Shown: positions 41,876 to 51,110, counted from the stretch's first letter. The stretch: DNA of 64,000 bases from Paenibacillus sp. BSR1-1 (GCF_030403775.1 NZ_JAQMWQ010000004.1:248001-312000); one strand, 5' to 3'. Notes: a model not told the origin generated them from the letters alone. A program made the numbers and translations.

Positions 41876-44188
41876 ATGTCCATTGAAGTAAATCAAGAAA
41901 ATCTATCTGTTCCAAAAGGGACAGTTGAACAAAGTGTTGTATTTGAATCAGGCAATGAAATGGCCGCCTATGCAGCCCACCAAATTAACTATCATGTAAT
42001 GGGATACTATCCAATCTCTCCTTCCACTGAGGTTGCCCAATTCCTTGATGGGATGAAAGCCAAAGGGGAACATGATATTGTGCTGATTCCTGCGGATGGA
42101 GAGCACGGTTCAGCCGGTATCTGTTACGGGGCTTCAACTGGCGGCGGACGAGTTTTTAACGCCACAAGCGCCAATGGATTTCTATATATGTTAGAACAGC
42201 TGCCGGTTCAATCCGGAACCCGTTTTCCAATGGTGTTGAATTTAGTCAACCGCTCAGTTTCCGGGCCGTTAAATATACATGGAGATCATTCTGATTTATA
42301 TTTCGCTTTGAATACCGGCTGGCCCATCTTGATGGCCCGTGATCCACAAATTGTCTATGACATGAACATTATCGCTATTAAACTAGCGGAAGATCCTGAA
42401 GTCAGACTGCCTGTCATCGTTTCATTCGACGGTTATTTCACCTCCCATCAAAAACGGCGGGTGCAAGTTGTAAAAAATAGAGCGGATGTTCAGAAATTTA
42501 TCGGTGAGACTCCAAGGAATTTTCCTCATGCATTAGATCGGGAAAATCCGGTGACCATTGGTCCATATATGAATGAACCGGACTATATTAATAATTGTTT
42601 TCAACAATCTGAAGCGATGTATAATGCGGAACATGTCTTTGAAGTAATTTCAAAAGAATATGCGCAATTAACAGGTCGGGAATATCCAGTCCTTGATTTA
42701 TATCGTATGGAGGATGCTGAAGTAGCTGTATTTATGTTAAATTCAGCGGCCGAGGTTTGTAAAGATGTAGCCGACAAGCTTCGTCTACAAGGAATCAAAG
42801 CCGGGGTCATCTCCCCTAATATGATTCGTCCTTTTCCGCAAAAGAAATTGGCAGAAGCATTGAAAAACGTGAAAGCGGTAACAGTAGGAGACCGTGCCGA
42901 CTCCTACGGAGCACACGGTGGGAATATGGCACTGGAATTAAGAGCTGCCCTGCAAACAGTTGGAAATGCTCATACAAAAGTGGTTAACCGTGTTTATGGA
43001 TTAGGAGGCAAAGATTTTTATGCCGATGACGCTGAGCAGTTTTACCAGTTAGCTCTGGACGCAGCTCATAAAGGACATGTGGAAAAGAGTTTTGACTATT
43101 TTGGGCACAATCCGGGAGCCGCTGAATTTGCACCGAAACGAGTATTAAATCCAATGAAAAAAGAAGATTTGAATACAGGTTTAATTACCGTTACTCCTGA
43201 TGAAACGACCGGAGAACTAAAAGTGAAAATTCCGCCGATGCGCAGCCTAACAAAAAAGCCAAAACGATTGGCTTCTGGACATGGAGCCTGCCCTGGCTGC
43301 GGAATTTTCTCTGGATTAGAGCTGTTTTTCAAAGGGATTGAAGGAGATATTGTAGCCTTATTCCATACCGGATGTGCCATGGTCGTAACGACTGGTTTTC
43401 CTTATAGTTCTCACAAAGCGACTTACATCCATAATTTATTCCAAAATGGTTCTGCTACTCTTTCTGGTCTTGTGGAAATGTTTCATGAACGAAAAAGGCG
43501 GGGTGAATTTGCTGAACTCGGCCTGAGTGATGACTTTACCTTTGTAATGGTTACTGGTGACGGTGGAATGGATATTGGCATGGGTCCTGCCATTGGTACA
43601 GCCCTAAGAAACCATAAAATGATCATCCTTGAATATGATAATGAAGGCTATATGAACACAGGCAGTCAGCTATCCTACTCAACTCCAATGGGGCATATGA
43701 CAAGTACCTCAAGTGTAGGCACGTTCCAAAAAGGAAAGCCATTCCATCATAAAGATACCGCCCAAATTATGGCTGCCACTCATATTCCATATGTATTTAC
43801 CGGAACTGAAGCGTTTGACCGCGACCTATTAAAGAAAGCCGCAAAGGCTCAATGGTATGCCCAAAATGAAGGATTGGTTTACGGCAAAATATTAATAACC
43901 TGCCCATTGAATTGGAAGTCTAAGGACGAATTAGGCCAGACAATCGTGGAGGCTGCCGTGAATTCCTGTTTCTTCCCTCTCTATGAAGTGGAACGAGGAA
44001 TTACAACCATCACTTATGATCCTGAGGCTAAAAATAAACGGTTAGACGTTAGCGAATGGTTGAAGCTGATGGGAAAAACGAAACATATGTTATCAGAGGA
44101 CAGCAAAGACATGCTACAAATGTTTGATGATGAGGTCGAGCGCCGCTGGATGAGGCTCAAAGCTAAACACGAAAGTCCTTATCTTTAA
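41876..44188 (+). CDS. 2-oxoacid:ferredoxin oxidoreductase, fused alpha-beta subunit
   Basis: The 770-residue protein has an N-terminal alpha part (about 20-400; MAAYAAHQINYHVMGYYPISPSTEVAQ, SANGFLYMLEQLP, GDRADSYGAHGGNMALEL) and a C-terminal TPP-binding beta part (about 440-740; ASGHGACPGCGIFSGLE, HTGCAMVVTTGFPY, VTGDGGMDIGMGPAIG). The Cys in GACPGCGI and in TGCAMV bind the cluster proximal to TPP. In the reductase reaction it decarboxylates pyruvate or another 2-oxoacid. It is 18 bp after the gamma-delta gene and ends at a bidirectional terminator. Confidence 0.9.
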   Translation: MSIEVNQENLSVPKGTVEQSVVFESGNEMAAYAAHQINYHVMGYYPISPSTEVAQFLDGMKAKGEHDIVLIPADGEHGSAGICYGASTGGGRVFNATSANGFLYMLEQLPVQSGTRFPMVLNLVNRSVSGPLNIHGDHSDLYFALNTGWPILMARDPQIVYDMNIIAIKLAEDPEVRLPVIVSFDGYFTSHQKRRVQVVKNRADVQKFIGETPRNFPHALDRENPVTIGPYMNEPDYINNCFQQSEAMYNAEHVFEVISKEYAQLTGREYPVLDLYRMEDAEVAVFMLNSAAEVCKDVADKLRLQGIKAGVISPNMIRPFPQKKLAEALKNVKAVTVGDRADSYGAHGGNMALELRAALQTVGNAHTKVVNRVYGLGGKDFYADDAEQFYQLALDAAHKGHVEKSFDYFGHNPGAAEFAPKRVLNPMKKEDLNTGLITVTPDETTGELKVKIPPMRSLTKKPKRLASGHGACPGCGIFSGLELFFKGIEGDIVALFHTGCAMVVTTGFPYSSHKATYIHNLFQNGSATLSGLVEMFHERKRRGEFAELGLSDDFTFVMVTGDGGMDIGMGPAIGTALRNHKMIILEYDNEGYMNTGSQLSYSTPMGHMTSTSSVGTFQKGKPFHHKDTAQIMAATHIPYVFTGTEAFDRDLLKKAAKAQWYAQNEGLVYGKILITCPLNWKSKDELGQTIVEAAVNSCFFPLYEVERGITTITYDPEAKNKRLDVSEWLKLMGKTKHMLSEDSKDMLQMFDDEVERRWMRLKAKHESPYL

Positions 44189-44195
44189 TTCTATT

Positions 44196-44233
44196 AATAA
44201 AAGCTGAAGTCAAACCGGGCTTCAGCTTTTATT
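44196..44233. terminator. Bidirectional terminator after the oxidoreductase operon
   Basis: A perfect 14-bp stem (AATAAAAGCTGAAG / CTTCAGCTTTTATT) encloses a 10-nt loop between convergent genes. The stop codon of the minus-strand gene (44222) is inside the stem. Confidence 0.9.
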
Positions 44234-44722
44234 TACATTTCTATAATTTTCAATCCATTCTCTAAACATTTCATTTAAAGCTCCCTTTTTTTGACTTTTC
44301 AACCATTCCACTTGGTCGATTGGGAGTTTTAATTTTAAACTAACTTCTTCAATCGGCATTTCAACTTTCCTGATTTCTTCTAAAGTAATTCCTTCTTCTA
44401 TATTTGGAAACCAAGCATCATTTTCGTTCACCTTATTGAAATCTTCATATTCATAAATGTCATCGAGCTCACAAAATAAATTAAGCTGCGGTAGACCTCC
44501 TGAAAAGACTTTTACATGCATAATGGAATTTATGATTCTACCATCCTCCAACTCTATTTCCATAATAAGGTTCTCCATCTTTTTATATTTTTTCACAGTA
44601 ACCTCACTGACAATCAGATCTAATTCTAAAGTGATTCCTGTGCTTGATTCAAAAAGATAAATGGCACTTTTAAACACATGAATACTTTCACCATCGATTA
44701 TTACTGTTTTTACACTCACCAT
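44222..44722 (-). CDS. Hypothetical protein, 166 residues
   Basis: I do not recognise this protein. It has a beta-rich N-terminal part (VKTVIIDGESIHVFKSAIYLFESSTGITLELDLIVSE-like, about 3-40) and a C-terminal helical region that ends in WLKSQKKGALNEMFREWIENY (about 140-160). Start is ATG, 8 nt after GGGGG. It has no signal peptide. Single gene. Confidence 0.62.
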   Translation of the reverse strand: MVSVKTVIIDGESIHVFKSAIYLFESSTGITLELDLIVSEVTVKKYKKMENLIMEIELEDGRIINSIMHVKVFSGGLPQLNLFCELDDIYEYEDFNKVNENDAWFPNIEEGITLEEIRKVEMPIEEVSLKLKLPIDQVEWLKSQKKGALNEMFREWIENYRNVNKS

Positions 44723-44894
44723 AAACTGTTCCCCCACACAGATGTTTCAACGGATTTATATTAGATACTATTATGTATTATAAATTAAAAATAGCTATCA
44801 TTCGATGACTAAGTGATTATTTTTAAAGCTTAATTCTTTCAGATCCAATGGAACACAGACGTTCACATGTTTATGCTCCACCGGAAAAATATTT

Positions 44895-45455
44895 TTAACA
44901 TTTTTTACAAAATATCGTCTGCCGCCCCTCTTTTTCAATTTCTTCAAAAAAGACTACCTTCCAATCGCAAAATTCTGCTAACAATTCTTTTGATTCAAGC
45001 TTATATTGATTGGATACTCTCTGATTTTCATCCAGAGGAGACTGATAATAGGTTTCCATAAAAAAATAACCATCTTCTCTTATGAGGTTCTTAACAATAG
45101 GGAATAAGGAGCGATCTAGGTAATAAGAAATTACTATTAAATCATAAGGGCTGTTAGGCCATTTTAAATTAGTCAAATCCGTTAGATTGGTCACTTTGGG
45201 CTGTAACTTAAGATTATTTTTTACAGAATAATTGTGAATATAGTTGATAGCGACATCCGAAATATCCATTGCCTCAACGGAATAATTCATTCGCGCAAGG
45301 AAGAAACTGTTACCACCTAAACCACAAGCTAAATCAAGTGCAGTGCCCCCTGAAAGATTGGGAGACAGGTTCTTTAATCTTGGATTAGGGCCAGGCTCTT
45401 TCAGCTGTTCAATTCTTTCTTTATGCTTCAAATTCCATTTTGTTTTTGTGTCCAT
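44895..45455 (-). CDS. Class I SAM-dependent methyltransferase
   Basis: The 186-residue protein carries the AdoMet motif I ALDLACGLGGNSFFLA (about residues 38-53), motif II VEAMDIS (about 60) and the post-motif DLIVISYYLDRSLF (about 105), as in tellurite-resistance/TehB-like and UbiE-like methyltransferases. Start is ATG, 6 nt after AGGAGC. Upstream is an isolated hairpin (45498-45520). Substrate unknown. Confidence 0.85.
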   Translation of the reverse strand: MDTKTKWNLKHKERIEQLKEPGPNPRLKNLSPNLSGGTALDLACGLGGNSFFLARMNYSVEAMDISDVAINYIHNYSVKNNLKLQPKVTNLTDLTNLKWPNSPYDLIVISYYLDRSLFPIVKNLIREDGYFFMETYYQSPLDENQRVSNQYKLESKELLAEFCDWKVVFFEEIEKEGRQTIFCKKC

Positions 45456-45497
45456 TTGTAAGCTCCTATTATAGGATAAGTATAAAAAACTTTTTTT

Positions 45498-45520
45498 GGT
45501 CACGTATCTTTTGCGTGACC
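45498..45520. terminator. Isolated hairpin with T-runs on both flanks
   Basis: GGTCACG pairs with CGTGACC over a 9-nt loop, with TTTTTTT before and ATTTTTT after on the plus strand. No plus-strand gene ends here. It lies in the 5' region of the methyltransferase gene, so it may be an attenuator or block antisense readthrough. Confidence 0.45.
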
Positions 45521-45667
45521 ATTTTTTCTGTTCCCTCCTTTCCGCGGCCACAAAATATCTATTAATTAAAACGTTTACAGGTTGGTCTAAATCTCCTTCT
45601 TATTCAATATTTATAAGGAGAAGTTAATTTCCTATAAAAAATCCGAATAATAAAGGAGAGTTCAAAG

Positions 45668-45889
45668 GTGGTTGTTATTCATTTTTTAGAAAATAAATCT
45701 ATCGTTTTAAGTCAACTGCGATCAACGATTCCTTCGGTCGATGAGCCGATAAAAATAAAAGGAAAAAAAGGAAAAGTTGTCGATATTAAGAAAATTGATG
45801 AAAGAGTCATTCATGTATACGTAGAATTTGAAAAAATTGTGGTTAAAAATCAATCTGCTGCAAAAGAAGTCAAAAACAAAAAAAGATAA
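45668..45889 (+). CDS. Small basic protein, 73 residues
   Basis: The frame starts at GTG, 7 nt after GGAGAG. It encodes a mixed protein with a Lys-rich segment (PIKIKGKKGKVVDIKKID, about 26) resembling an SH3-like or KOW-like beta barrel, and a Lys-rich tail. I do not recognise a family name. Ends at a bidirectional hairpin shared with the NAT gene. Confidence 0.65.
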   Translation: MVVIHFLENKSIVLSQLRSTIPSVDEPIKIKGKKGKVVDIKKIDERVIHVYVEFEKIVVKNQSAAKEVKNKKR

Positions 45890-45897
45890 ATTAGTTA

Positions 45898-45926
45898 AGC
45901 CAGCGAGTTCAAACACGCTGGCTTTA
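45898..45926. terminator. Bidirectional terminator
   Basis: AGCCAGCG pairs with CGCTGGCT over about 10 nt between two convergent genes, followed by TTTAC. Confidence 0.82.
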
Positions 45927-45927
45927 C

Positions 45928-46710
45928 TTAAGATTCAATACCAAAATGGTCCTTAACTAATTCTTTAAATCTATTTTTATCAATTTCCTGTTTAGTAACT
46001 TTTCCATTATCCCATTCTGTAAAAGAAGTATCCGTTAGAATCATATTCCCTCTATCCGTAATCCTTGTAATTAATGGTTTTTTGTTAAAAGGGGATTCCG
46101 GGTGCTCTATGATGATTTTTTGTACTTCATTTAAATTAGATACATCTTTTATTACATCTGTTGAATCAAAAGTATATCCTAAATTCCAATCTTTGTCTTT
46201 ATGCTTTAATTTCATAAATAAAACATAATCTCCGTGATCATTATTAAATTTCTCAATTCTAAATTCGCCATTACCAGAGGTGACAACCTCACCTGTCAAT
46301 GGTACAGGTTTTAAGGGTAAGTTGCCTCCAAAACCAGTATCAATTAGAAATTGTTCCCCATTGCAGGTGATGACAATGGCCACGTGTGTCCTCCCAAATG
46401 TATTCCATCTCTGACCAATTTGGTCATATACCACTCCACGAACAATGTTTGCCTTAAAACCATTTTCAACTAAAAATAAGTAAAGGATGGAATTTAGGTC
46501 ATAGCAAAGCCCGCCTTCGTTTTTATCGATTATTTTGCTTATTAAATTCTCTTTTGTAATTTCAGTTGTCTTTTTCCCGATGACACACAGATTTTCAAAA
46601 GGGATTGATTTAGCAGTCTTTTCTAAGACAAGATCCAATTTTTCAAAAGTAATGACTTCCTTCTCTGGCAAACCGATTCTGTTCCGAAATTGAAGATTAA
46701 AATCACTCAT
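45928..46710 (-). CDS. Arylamine N-acetyltransferase
   Basis: The 260-residue enzyme transfers acetyl from acetyl-CoA to arylamines or hydrazines. The catalytic triad is visible: Cys in EGGLCYDLN (about residue 69), His in RTHVAIV (about 109) and Asp in LIDTGFGG (about 122). The N-terminal motif PFENL (about 37) is also present. AGGGAGAG precedes ATG. Single gene convergent with the 45668 gene. Confidence 0.93.
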   Translation of the reverse strand: MSDFNLQFRNRIGLPEKEVITFEKLDLVLEKTAKSIPFENLCVIGKKTTEITKENLISKIIDKNEGGLCYDLNSILYLFLVENGFKANIVRGVVYDQIGQRWNTFGRTHVAIVITCNGEQFLIDTGFGGNLPLKPVPLTGEVVTSGNGEFRIEKFNNDHGDYVLFMKLKHKDKDWNLGYTFDSTDVIKDVSNLNEVQKIIIEHPESPFNKKPLITRITDRGNMILTDTSFTEWDNGKVTKQEIDKNRFKELVKDHFGIES

Positions 46711-46948
46711 TTGCTGATCTCTCCCTAAAAATCAATATTGGGGCTTAATAAATTTCCCGTTGCATACAAATATTTTAATTTATCTAAAGGTATAGCTTCA
46801 ACTTTATGAACTTTTTTAGCTATAATATAGGGGGTTGAACGATCCTCCAAAAAAAATTTAAAATTTTTTTCAAAAATCTTCACTTTAAAAAGCATAAAAT
46901 TCAAAAAACATGTTATATTCAAGTAAATTAAAAATTGGAGTGTGAAAA

Positions 46949-48046
46949 ATGAAACTACAAGTTAATCGTACTTATAATTTTAATGCAGGTCCATCCGCTC
47001 TGCCAATTTCCGTTTTAGAAAAAGCTCAACAGGAATTGATTGATTTTAGAGGAACAGGAATGTCTGTAATGGAGCTCAGCCACCGCAGCAAACCTTATGA
47101 GGAGGTACATAATCAGGCAATCAACAGTTTACGAGAGTTATTGTCGATTCCGGAAAATTATGAAGTACTTTTCCTGCAAGGAGGAGCAAGCCTTCAATTT
47201 TCAATGATTCCTATGAATTTTTTATCTGCAGGAAAACAAGCCGCATATGTCATGACAGGATCGTGGTCTGAGAAAGCATACACAGAGGCAAAATTATTTG
47301 GTGAAGTTTACCATGCAGCTTCAACGAAAGAAGGCAACTACCGAAGCATTCCAAAGGTTGATGAATTGCAGTATAATCATGACGATGCTTATTTGCATAT
47401 TACATCTAACAATACTATTTACGGCACACAATGGAAGGAATATCCAACAACAGGAGAAGTTCCATTAATCGCAGACATGTCGAGTGATATTCTTTCAAAG
47501 CCAATCGATGTCAGCAAGTTTGCCCTCATATATGCTGGTGCACAGAAAAACTTAGGCCCGTCTGGTGTGACCGTCGTCATTATTCGCAAGGATTTGCTTG
47601 CTCAAGCAAACACAAACATCCCAACCATGTTAAAGTACGGCACGCATGCAAAGAACAATTCCTTGTATAACACACCACCAACCTTTGGCATTTACATGCT
47701 TGGAGAAGTCTTAAACTGGGCTAAGGAGTTAGGCGGATTAAAGGCTATTTCTGAACTGAATGACAAAAAAGCGAAACTAATTTATGATGCAATCGACTTT
47801 AGTGATGGTTTTTATATTGGTCATGCTGAAAAAGACAGCCGTTCTCTCATGAACATAACATTTAATTTAAAAACCGAAGAATTAGAAAAGCGTTTCTTAG
47901 CTCAGGCAAAACAAGAAGGATTTGTCGGAGTTAACGGCCATCGCTCCATTGGTGGATGCCGCGTATCAACTTACAATGCCGTGCCATTTGAAGCGTGCCA
48001 GGCTTTCAGTGAGTTTATGTTACAATTCCAAAAGGAAAATAATTAG
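46949..48046 (+). CDS. serC: Phosphoserine aminotransferase
   Basis: The 365-residue class V PLP enzyme makes 3-phosphoserine from 3-phosphohydroxypyruvate with glutamate in serine synthesis. Family features are NFNAGPSALP at the N-terminus (about 10), GTGMSVMELSHRS (about 37), FLQGGASLQFSMIPMN (about 73), the TSNNTIYGTQW segment (about 150), the PLP lysine in YAGAQKNLGPSG (about 197) and the C-terminal GHRSIGGCRVSTYNA (about 338). GGAGTG precedes ATG. serA and serB are not nearby. Ends at a hairpin at 48059. Confidence 0.96.
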   Translation: MKLQVNRTYNFNAGPSALPISVLEKAQQELIDFRGTGMSVMELSHRSKPYEEVHNQAINSLRELLSIPENYEVLFLQGGASLQFSMIPMNFLSAGKQAAYVMTGSWSEKAYTEAKLFGEVYHAASTKEGNYRSIPKVDELQYNHDDAYLHITSNNTIYGTQWKEYPTTGEVPLIADMSSDILSKPIDVSKFALIYAGAQKNLGPSGVTVVIIRKDLLAQANTNIPTMLKYGTHAKNNSLYNTPPTFGIYMLGEVLNWAKELGGLKAISELNDKKAKLIYDAIDFSDGFYIGHAEKDSRSLMNITFNLKTEELEKRFLAQAKQEGFVGVNGHRSIGGCRVSTYNAVPFEACQAFSEFMLQFQKENN

Positions 48047-48058
48047 AATAAATGAACG

Positions 48059-48087
48059 GACCCCATTAGCAGCATTGCTATGGGGTC
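48059..48087 (+). terminator. serC terminator
   Basis: GACCCCAT pairs with ATGGGGTC, extended by TAGCA/TGCTA with one bulge; followed by ATTATGTTT. Moderately strong and lies between convergent genes. Confidence 0.75.
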
Positions 48088-48100
48088 ATTATGTTTACTT

Positions 48101-49033
48101 TTAAACGAAATTCTTTTCAAATTGACTTTCCAGTAATTTAATCCGGTTATACAATTCGTTATTTACAGGAGTAGATAGTCCGTATTTTACCGCTAATTTT
48201 ATTACAGTTCCTGAAAACAATTCGACTTCGCTTAGACGTCTGGCTTCAATGTCTTGTGCCATGGATGGTTTTCCATCAGGACTTAGTGTTGCTAAAACGC
48301 TTAACCAGTAATCTAAATCTGCTTCAGTTAAATAAATTCCTTCTTTTTCAGATAAAACAATGACCTCCCGCATTGCTGCAATCATCATCTCTCTTGCTTG
48401 CCCTTCTCTTTGAATCGTCCCGTAATTGCCTTCGTGAACAGCTACTGTTTGATTAACACCCACATTTAACATAAACTTGCCCCATTGTCTAATAACCATA
48501 TTGGTATCGACCTCATATGGGAAGCCTGTTTTTTCAAAAAATGCATCCAGTTTCTTGACCTTTTCAGATTTCAAATCTGGTTTACTTTCCCCGAAGCAGA
48601 GCATCCCCATATGATCGTAAGTGAGTTGATTGCCCACCTTTACGGCATCCATCCCTTGGGCCACACAATACAAAATTTTATCCATCCCAAAGGCCTCACC
48701 AATAATGGCTTCACTTGTAATCCCATTTAAAGCTGATAAAATTATCGTTTCCTCACCAACATGATTCTTCACGGCATGAATGGCATCTTTTAACCCATCA
48801 TTTTTAACAGTAAAAATAAGCAAATCGGCTGGCTCGGTTACTTCTTCGGGAGTAAGATAAGTGAAATCAAAGCGCTCTCCATTGCAATAAACTCCTTCAG
48901 CTTGATATCTCTTTATCCGCTCCTCATCTGCGATGATTCGTAAATCTGCTTTAGGCAGCTTCTTGGCTAAATGATGTCCAAATAAAATCCCTAAAGCACC
49001 TAACCCAATAATCGATACTTTATTAATCTCCAT
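48101..49033 (-). CDS. panE: 2-dehydropantoate 2-reductase family protein (ApbA/PanE)
   Basis: The 310-residue protein has the NADP motif IIGLGALGILFGHHLA (about residues 8-23), the LLIFTVKNDGLKDAI segment (about 71), ALNGITSEA (about 100) and the PanE C-terminal helical domain with KFMLNVGVNQTVAV (about 186) and PSMAQDIEARRLSEVELFSG (about 258). It reduces ketopantoate to pantoate for CoA synthesis, or a related 2-keto acid. There are often several paralogues in Bacillaceae; panBCD are not nearby, so the gene name is provisional. Confidence 0.87.
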   Translation of the reverse strand: MEINKVSIIGLGALGILFGHHLAKKLPKADLRIIADEERIKRYQAEGVYCNGERFDFTYLTPEEVTEPADLLIFTVKNDGLKDAIHAVKNHVGEETIILSALNGITSEAIIGEAFGMDKILYCVAQGMDAVKVGNQLTYDHMGMLCFGESKPDLKSEKVKKLDAFFEKTGFPYEVDTNMVIRQWGKFMLNVGVNQTVAVHEGNYGTIQREGQAREMMIAAMREVIVLSEKEGIYLTEADLDYWLSVLATLSPDGKPSMAQDIEARRLSEVELFSGTVIKLAVKYGLSTPVNNELYNRIKLLESQFEKNFV

Positions 49034-49184
49034 ACAAACGAAGTCCCCTTCTAACTTTTCTTAGTTTAATAGTAACATAATTATCAGAATCTTATGTTTT
49101 AATGAAATTCTTTTTTCCATCATAGGAATGGTACAGGTAAGAATTTTTTTTACTTTGAGTCTTGTAATCTGGGGAGGAAATTAA

Positions 49185-49952
49185 ATGGAATTAGTAAGTA
49201 ATACGCCAATTGATTCTATAAATCAAGTGATTGATATGATGACTGAAGAACTCGATATTTTTCAAAAATGTGGTGATCACCGGGTGGTCTTTCATCGTGT
49301 GTATTTATTAATGACCAAGGAAATGAAACGACGGCTATCATCTGACTTTTTCGAAGACCCCGTTTGGATGGAGCGCGTCTTAGTTGGGTTTGCTCATTAT
49401 TATTTCAATGCAGTAAATTCATATAAAATAGGACTTCCTTGTCCCCCGGCTTGGGAGCTGGCTTTCCGTCAAGCTTCTAAAAAACAAGGTTTTGTCCTGC
49501 AGGACGCGTTACTCGGCATTAATGCTCACATAAATAGCGACCTGCCGATGGTCATGTATAATATATTGAATGAAGAGTGCGCCTGGCCTGATGCTCGGAG
49601 GATGCTCCACCGCCGCCAAGATCATGAGCGGATTAACAAGGTTCTGACTGATTTAATGGATCTTGTTCAAGATGAATTGTCGTATTATTATGCACGCTTT
49701 ATCCGTGTCATTGATTATGTGATGGGCCGCAAAGATGAAACACTCTCCTCGCTGATTATGGCTCACTGTCGATCGAATGTATGGTACAATACGGAACTGC
49801 TTCTAAACGCTTCTGATGAAGAACATCGCGATATACAGCGACGCCTTATTGAAAAGGATGCCCTCTCAATCGGCCTTAAAGTTTCTAACGCATTCCCCTT
49901 TAAAATAACAAAATTTATCGCACCACTGACAAGAAGAAATCGTTGGTTTTAA
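49185..49952 (+). CDS. DUF5995 family protein
   Basis: The 255-residue helical protein has the DUF5995 pattern: FFEDPVWMERVLVGFAHYYFNA (about 56), PPAWELAFRQA (about 86) and LQDALLGINAHINSDLPM (about 103), with conserved Asp, His and Asn that could bind metal. The function is unknown. GGGGAGG precedes ATG. Single gene. Confidence 0.85.
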   Translation: MELVSNTPIDSINQVIDMMTEELDIFQKCGDHRVVFHRVYLLMTKEMKRRLSSDFFEDPVWMERVLVGFAHYYFNAVNSYKIGLPCPPAWELAFRQASKKQGFVLQDALLGINAHINSDLPMVMYNILNEECAWPDARRMLHRRQDHERINKVLTDLMDLVQDELSYYYARFIRVIDYVMGRKDETLSSLIMAHCRSNVWYNTELLLNASDEEHRDIQRRLIEKDALSIGLKVSNAFPFKITKFIAPLTRRNRWF

Positions 49953-50080
49953 TTCAATCACTCCCTTTCCATTTCTTTTAGGTGCAGCCTTTTTTTGACA
50001 TATCCCCTAACTTTTAGCCTGTTTATGATTCAACGAACGAGCTGTTGAATAATAACATAGGTTAAAGGCGGGTGATAACT

Positions 50081-50341
50081 GTGACGGGAGCCTTCATACT
50101 CATCGCTTTTGGGTTATTCTTTCTTCTGTTAGGATGGATTTTTTGGGGAATGGAAGAAGATAATGGAGAAACATTCTGGGAAGCTTTATTAGTGACATTT
50201 TCAAATATTTTTTCAGATTTTCTTCTTACAAGTTTTCGAACAGTTGCTTTAATATTTTGGACCATTGGCATTTTAGTAGTGGTACTTGGCCTTATTTCCA
50301 TAAAACACCCTGAAATCCTAAATACACTCTTACATCGATGA
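50081..50341 (+). CDS. Small two-to-three-helix membrane protein, 86 residues
   Basis: A near-ideal AAAGGCGGGTGATAACT leader precedes GTG at 50081; the GTG at 50072 lies within that site. The protein has two or three membrane helices (about residues 3-22, 33-52 and 57-75) with an acidic loop WGMEEDNGETFWEALL. No family was recognised. Confidence 0.7.
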   Translation: MTGAFILIAFGLFFLLLGWIFWGMEEDNGETFWEALLVTFSNIFSDFLLTSFRTVALIFWTIGILVVVLGLISIKHPEILNTLLHR

Positions 50342-50431
50342 ATCTTTGTTAATGTTTGCCTGGCTTCACCTACACTAACTATTTTCGTCGAACTATGCCA
50401 ATCAACATAACATTCTTTAACGATGATGAAA

Positions 50432-50473
50432 AAATGCCAAACCCTATTATTGTTAAAAGGCTTGGCATTTTTT
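50432..50473 (+). terminator. Terminator of the small membrane protein gene
   Basis: AAAAATGCCAA and TTGGCATTTTT form the stem around a loop of about 20 nt, followed by T. Confidence 0.8.
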
Positions 50474-50512
50474 ATTACCAACTGGCAATGGTTACTTGGC
50501 GGGTCGGTCAAA

Positions 50513-51037
50513 TCATATTTGGGGAATCTGTTTGTAAGCTAGCTTTTGAATGACTTCCTGATGCTGCGGATATTTTGCCAAAAGTTCCTCTTGTGTAAAA
50601 AGTTCAAAATCCACAAAATCAAAGCCTGGTGAAACCATACAGCCAACCAATGAGTACGAATCATTTTCCTTTATTGAGGAGCCAAAGATTGAATTCTTGG
50701 GAACCAAAGCTTGGAGGACTTCTCCTTCCTCTAAATTCAATCCCAATTTAATTTCTTTATATTCACCATTTTCATGAATAACGTGGATGGTCAACGAACT
50801 CCCGGTATGAAAATACCACAATTCATCTGATTTCAACCGATGAAAATGGGACACATTTTCAGACGTAAGAAGAAAATAAATGCTAGTATAAAGCTTTCGG
50901 TTCCCCTCGAATTGAACAGTTAATTCATGATCGGAAACTTGTTCCCCAGATTCATAAGTACGTTTGTAAAAACCCCCTTCTGGATGAGGTTCGAGTCCCA
51001 GCTTTGTTACCCAATAATCAACTCCATGAATTTTCAT
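50513..51037 (-). CDS. Cupin DUF985 protein
   Basis: The 174-residue cupin has the DUF985 start WVTKLGLEPHPEGGFYKRTYES (about residues 7-28), SIYFLLTSENVSHFHRLKSDELWYFHTGSSLTIHVI (about 49-84) with the likely metal His pair, and GCMVSPGFDFVDFELF near the end (about 135). Some DUF985 members are epimerase-like. The start is the ATG of MKIHGVDYW, with AAAGGA 8 nt upstream. Single gene. Confidence 0.87.
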   Translation of the reverse strand: MKIHGVDYWVTKLGLEPHPEGGFYKRTYESGEQVSDHELTVQFEGNRKLYTSIYFLLTSENVSHFHRLKSDELWYFHTGSSLTIHVIHENGEYKEIKLGLNLEEGEVLQALVPKNSIFGSSIKENDSYSLVGCMVSPGFDFVDFELFTQEELLAKYPQHQEVIQKLAYKQIPQI

Positions 51038-51110
51038 CGCAAAAGTCCTTTCCTTTTTATGTACAAAAAATAAATCCACCAAAATAAACTATACCAAACA
51101 TCTCATATTT

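Noticed and set aside
46725..46922. Open frame of 65 codons on the minus strand upstream of serC
   Set aside because: No ribosome site and composition typical of AT-rich spacer.
46711..46948. T-box or serine riboswitch upstream of serC
   Set aside because: No conserved T-box or riboswitch core could be found; only AT-rich spacer and a ribosome site.
50062..50511. Open frame of 149 codons on the minus strand
   Set aside because: It covers a well-supported small plus-strand membrane protein gene and its terminator; the translated sequence lacks protein-like pattern.
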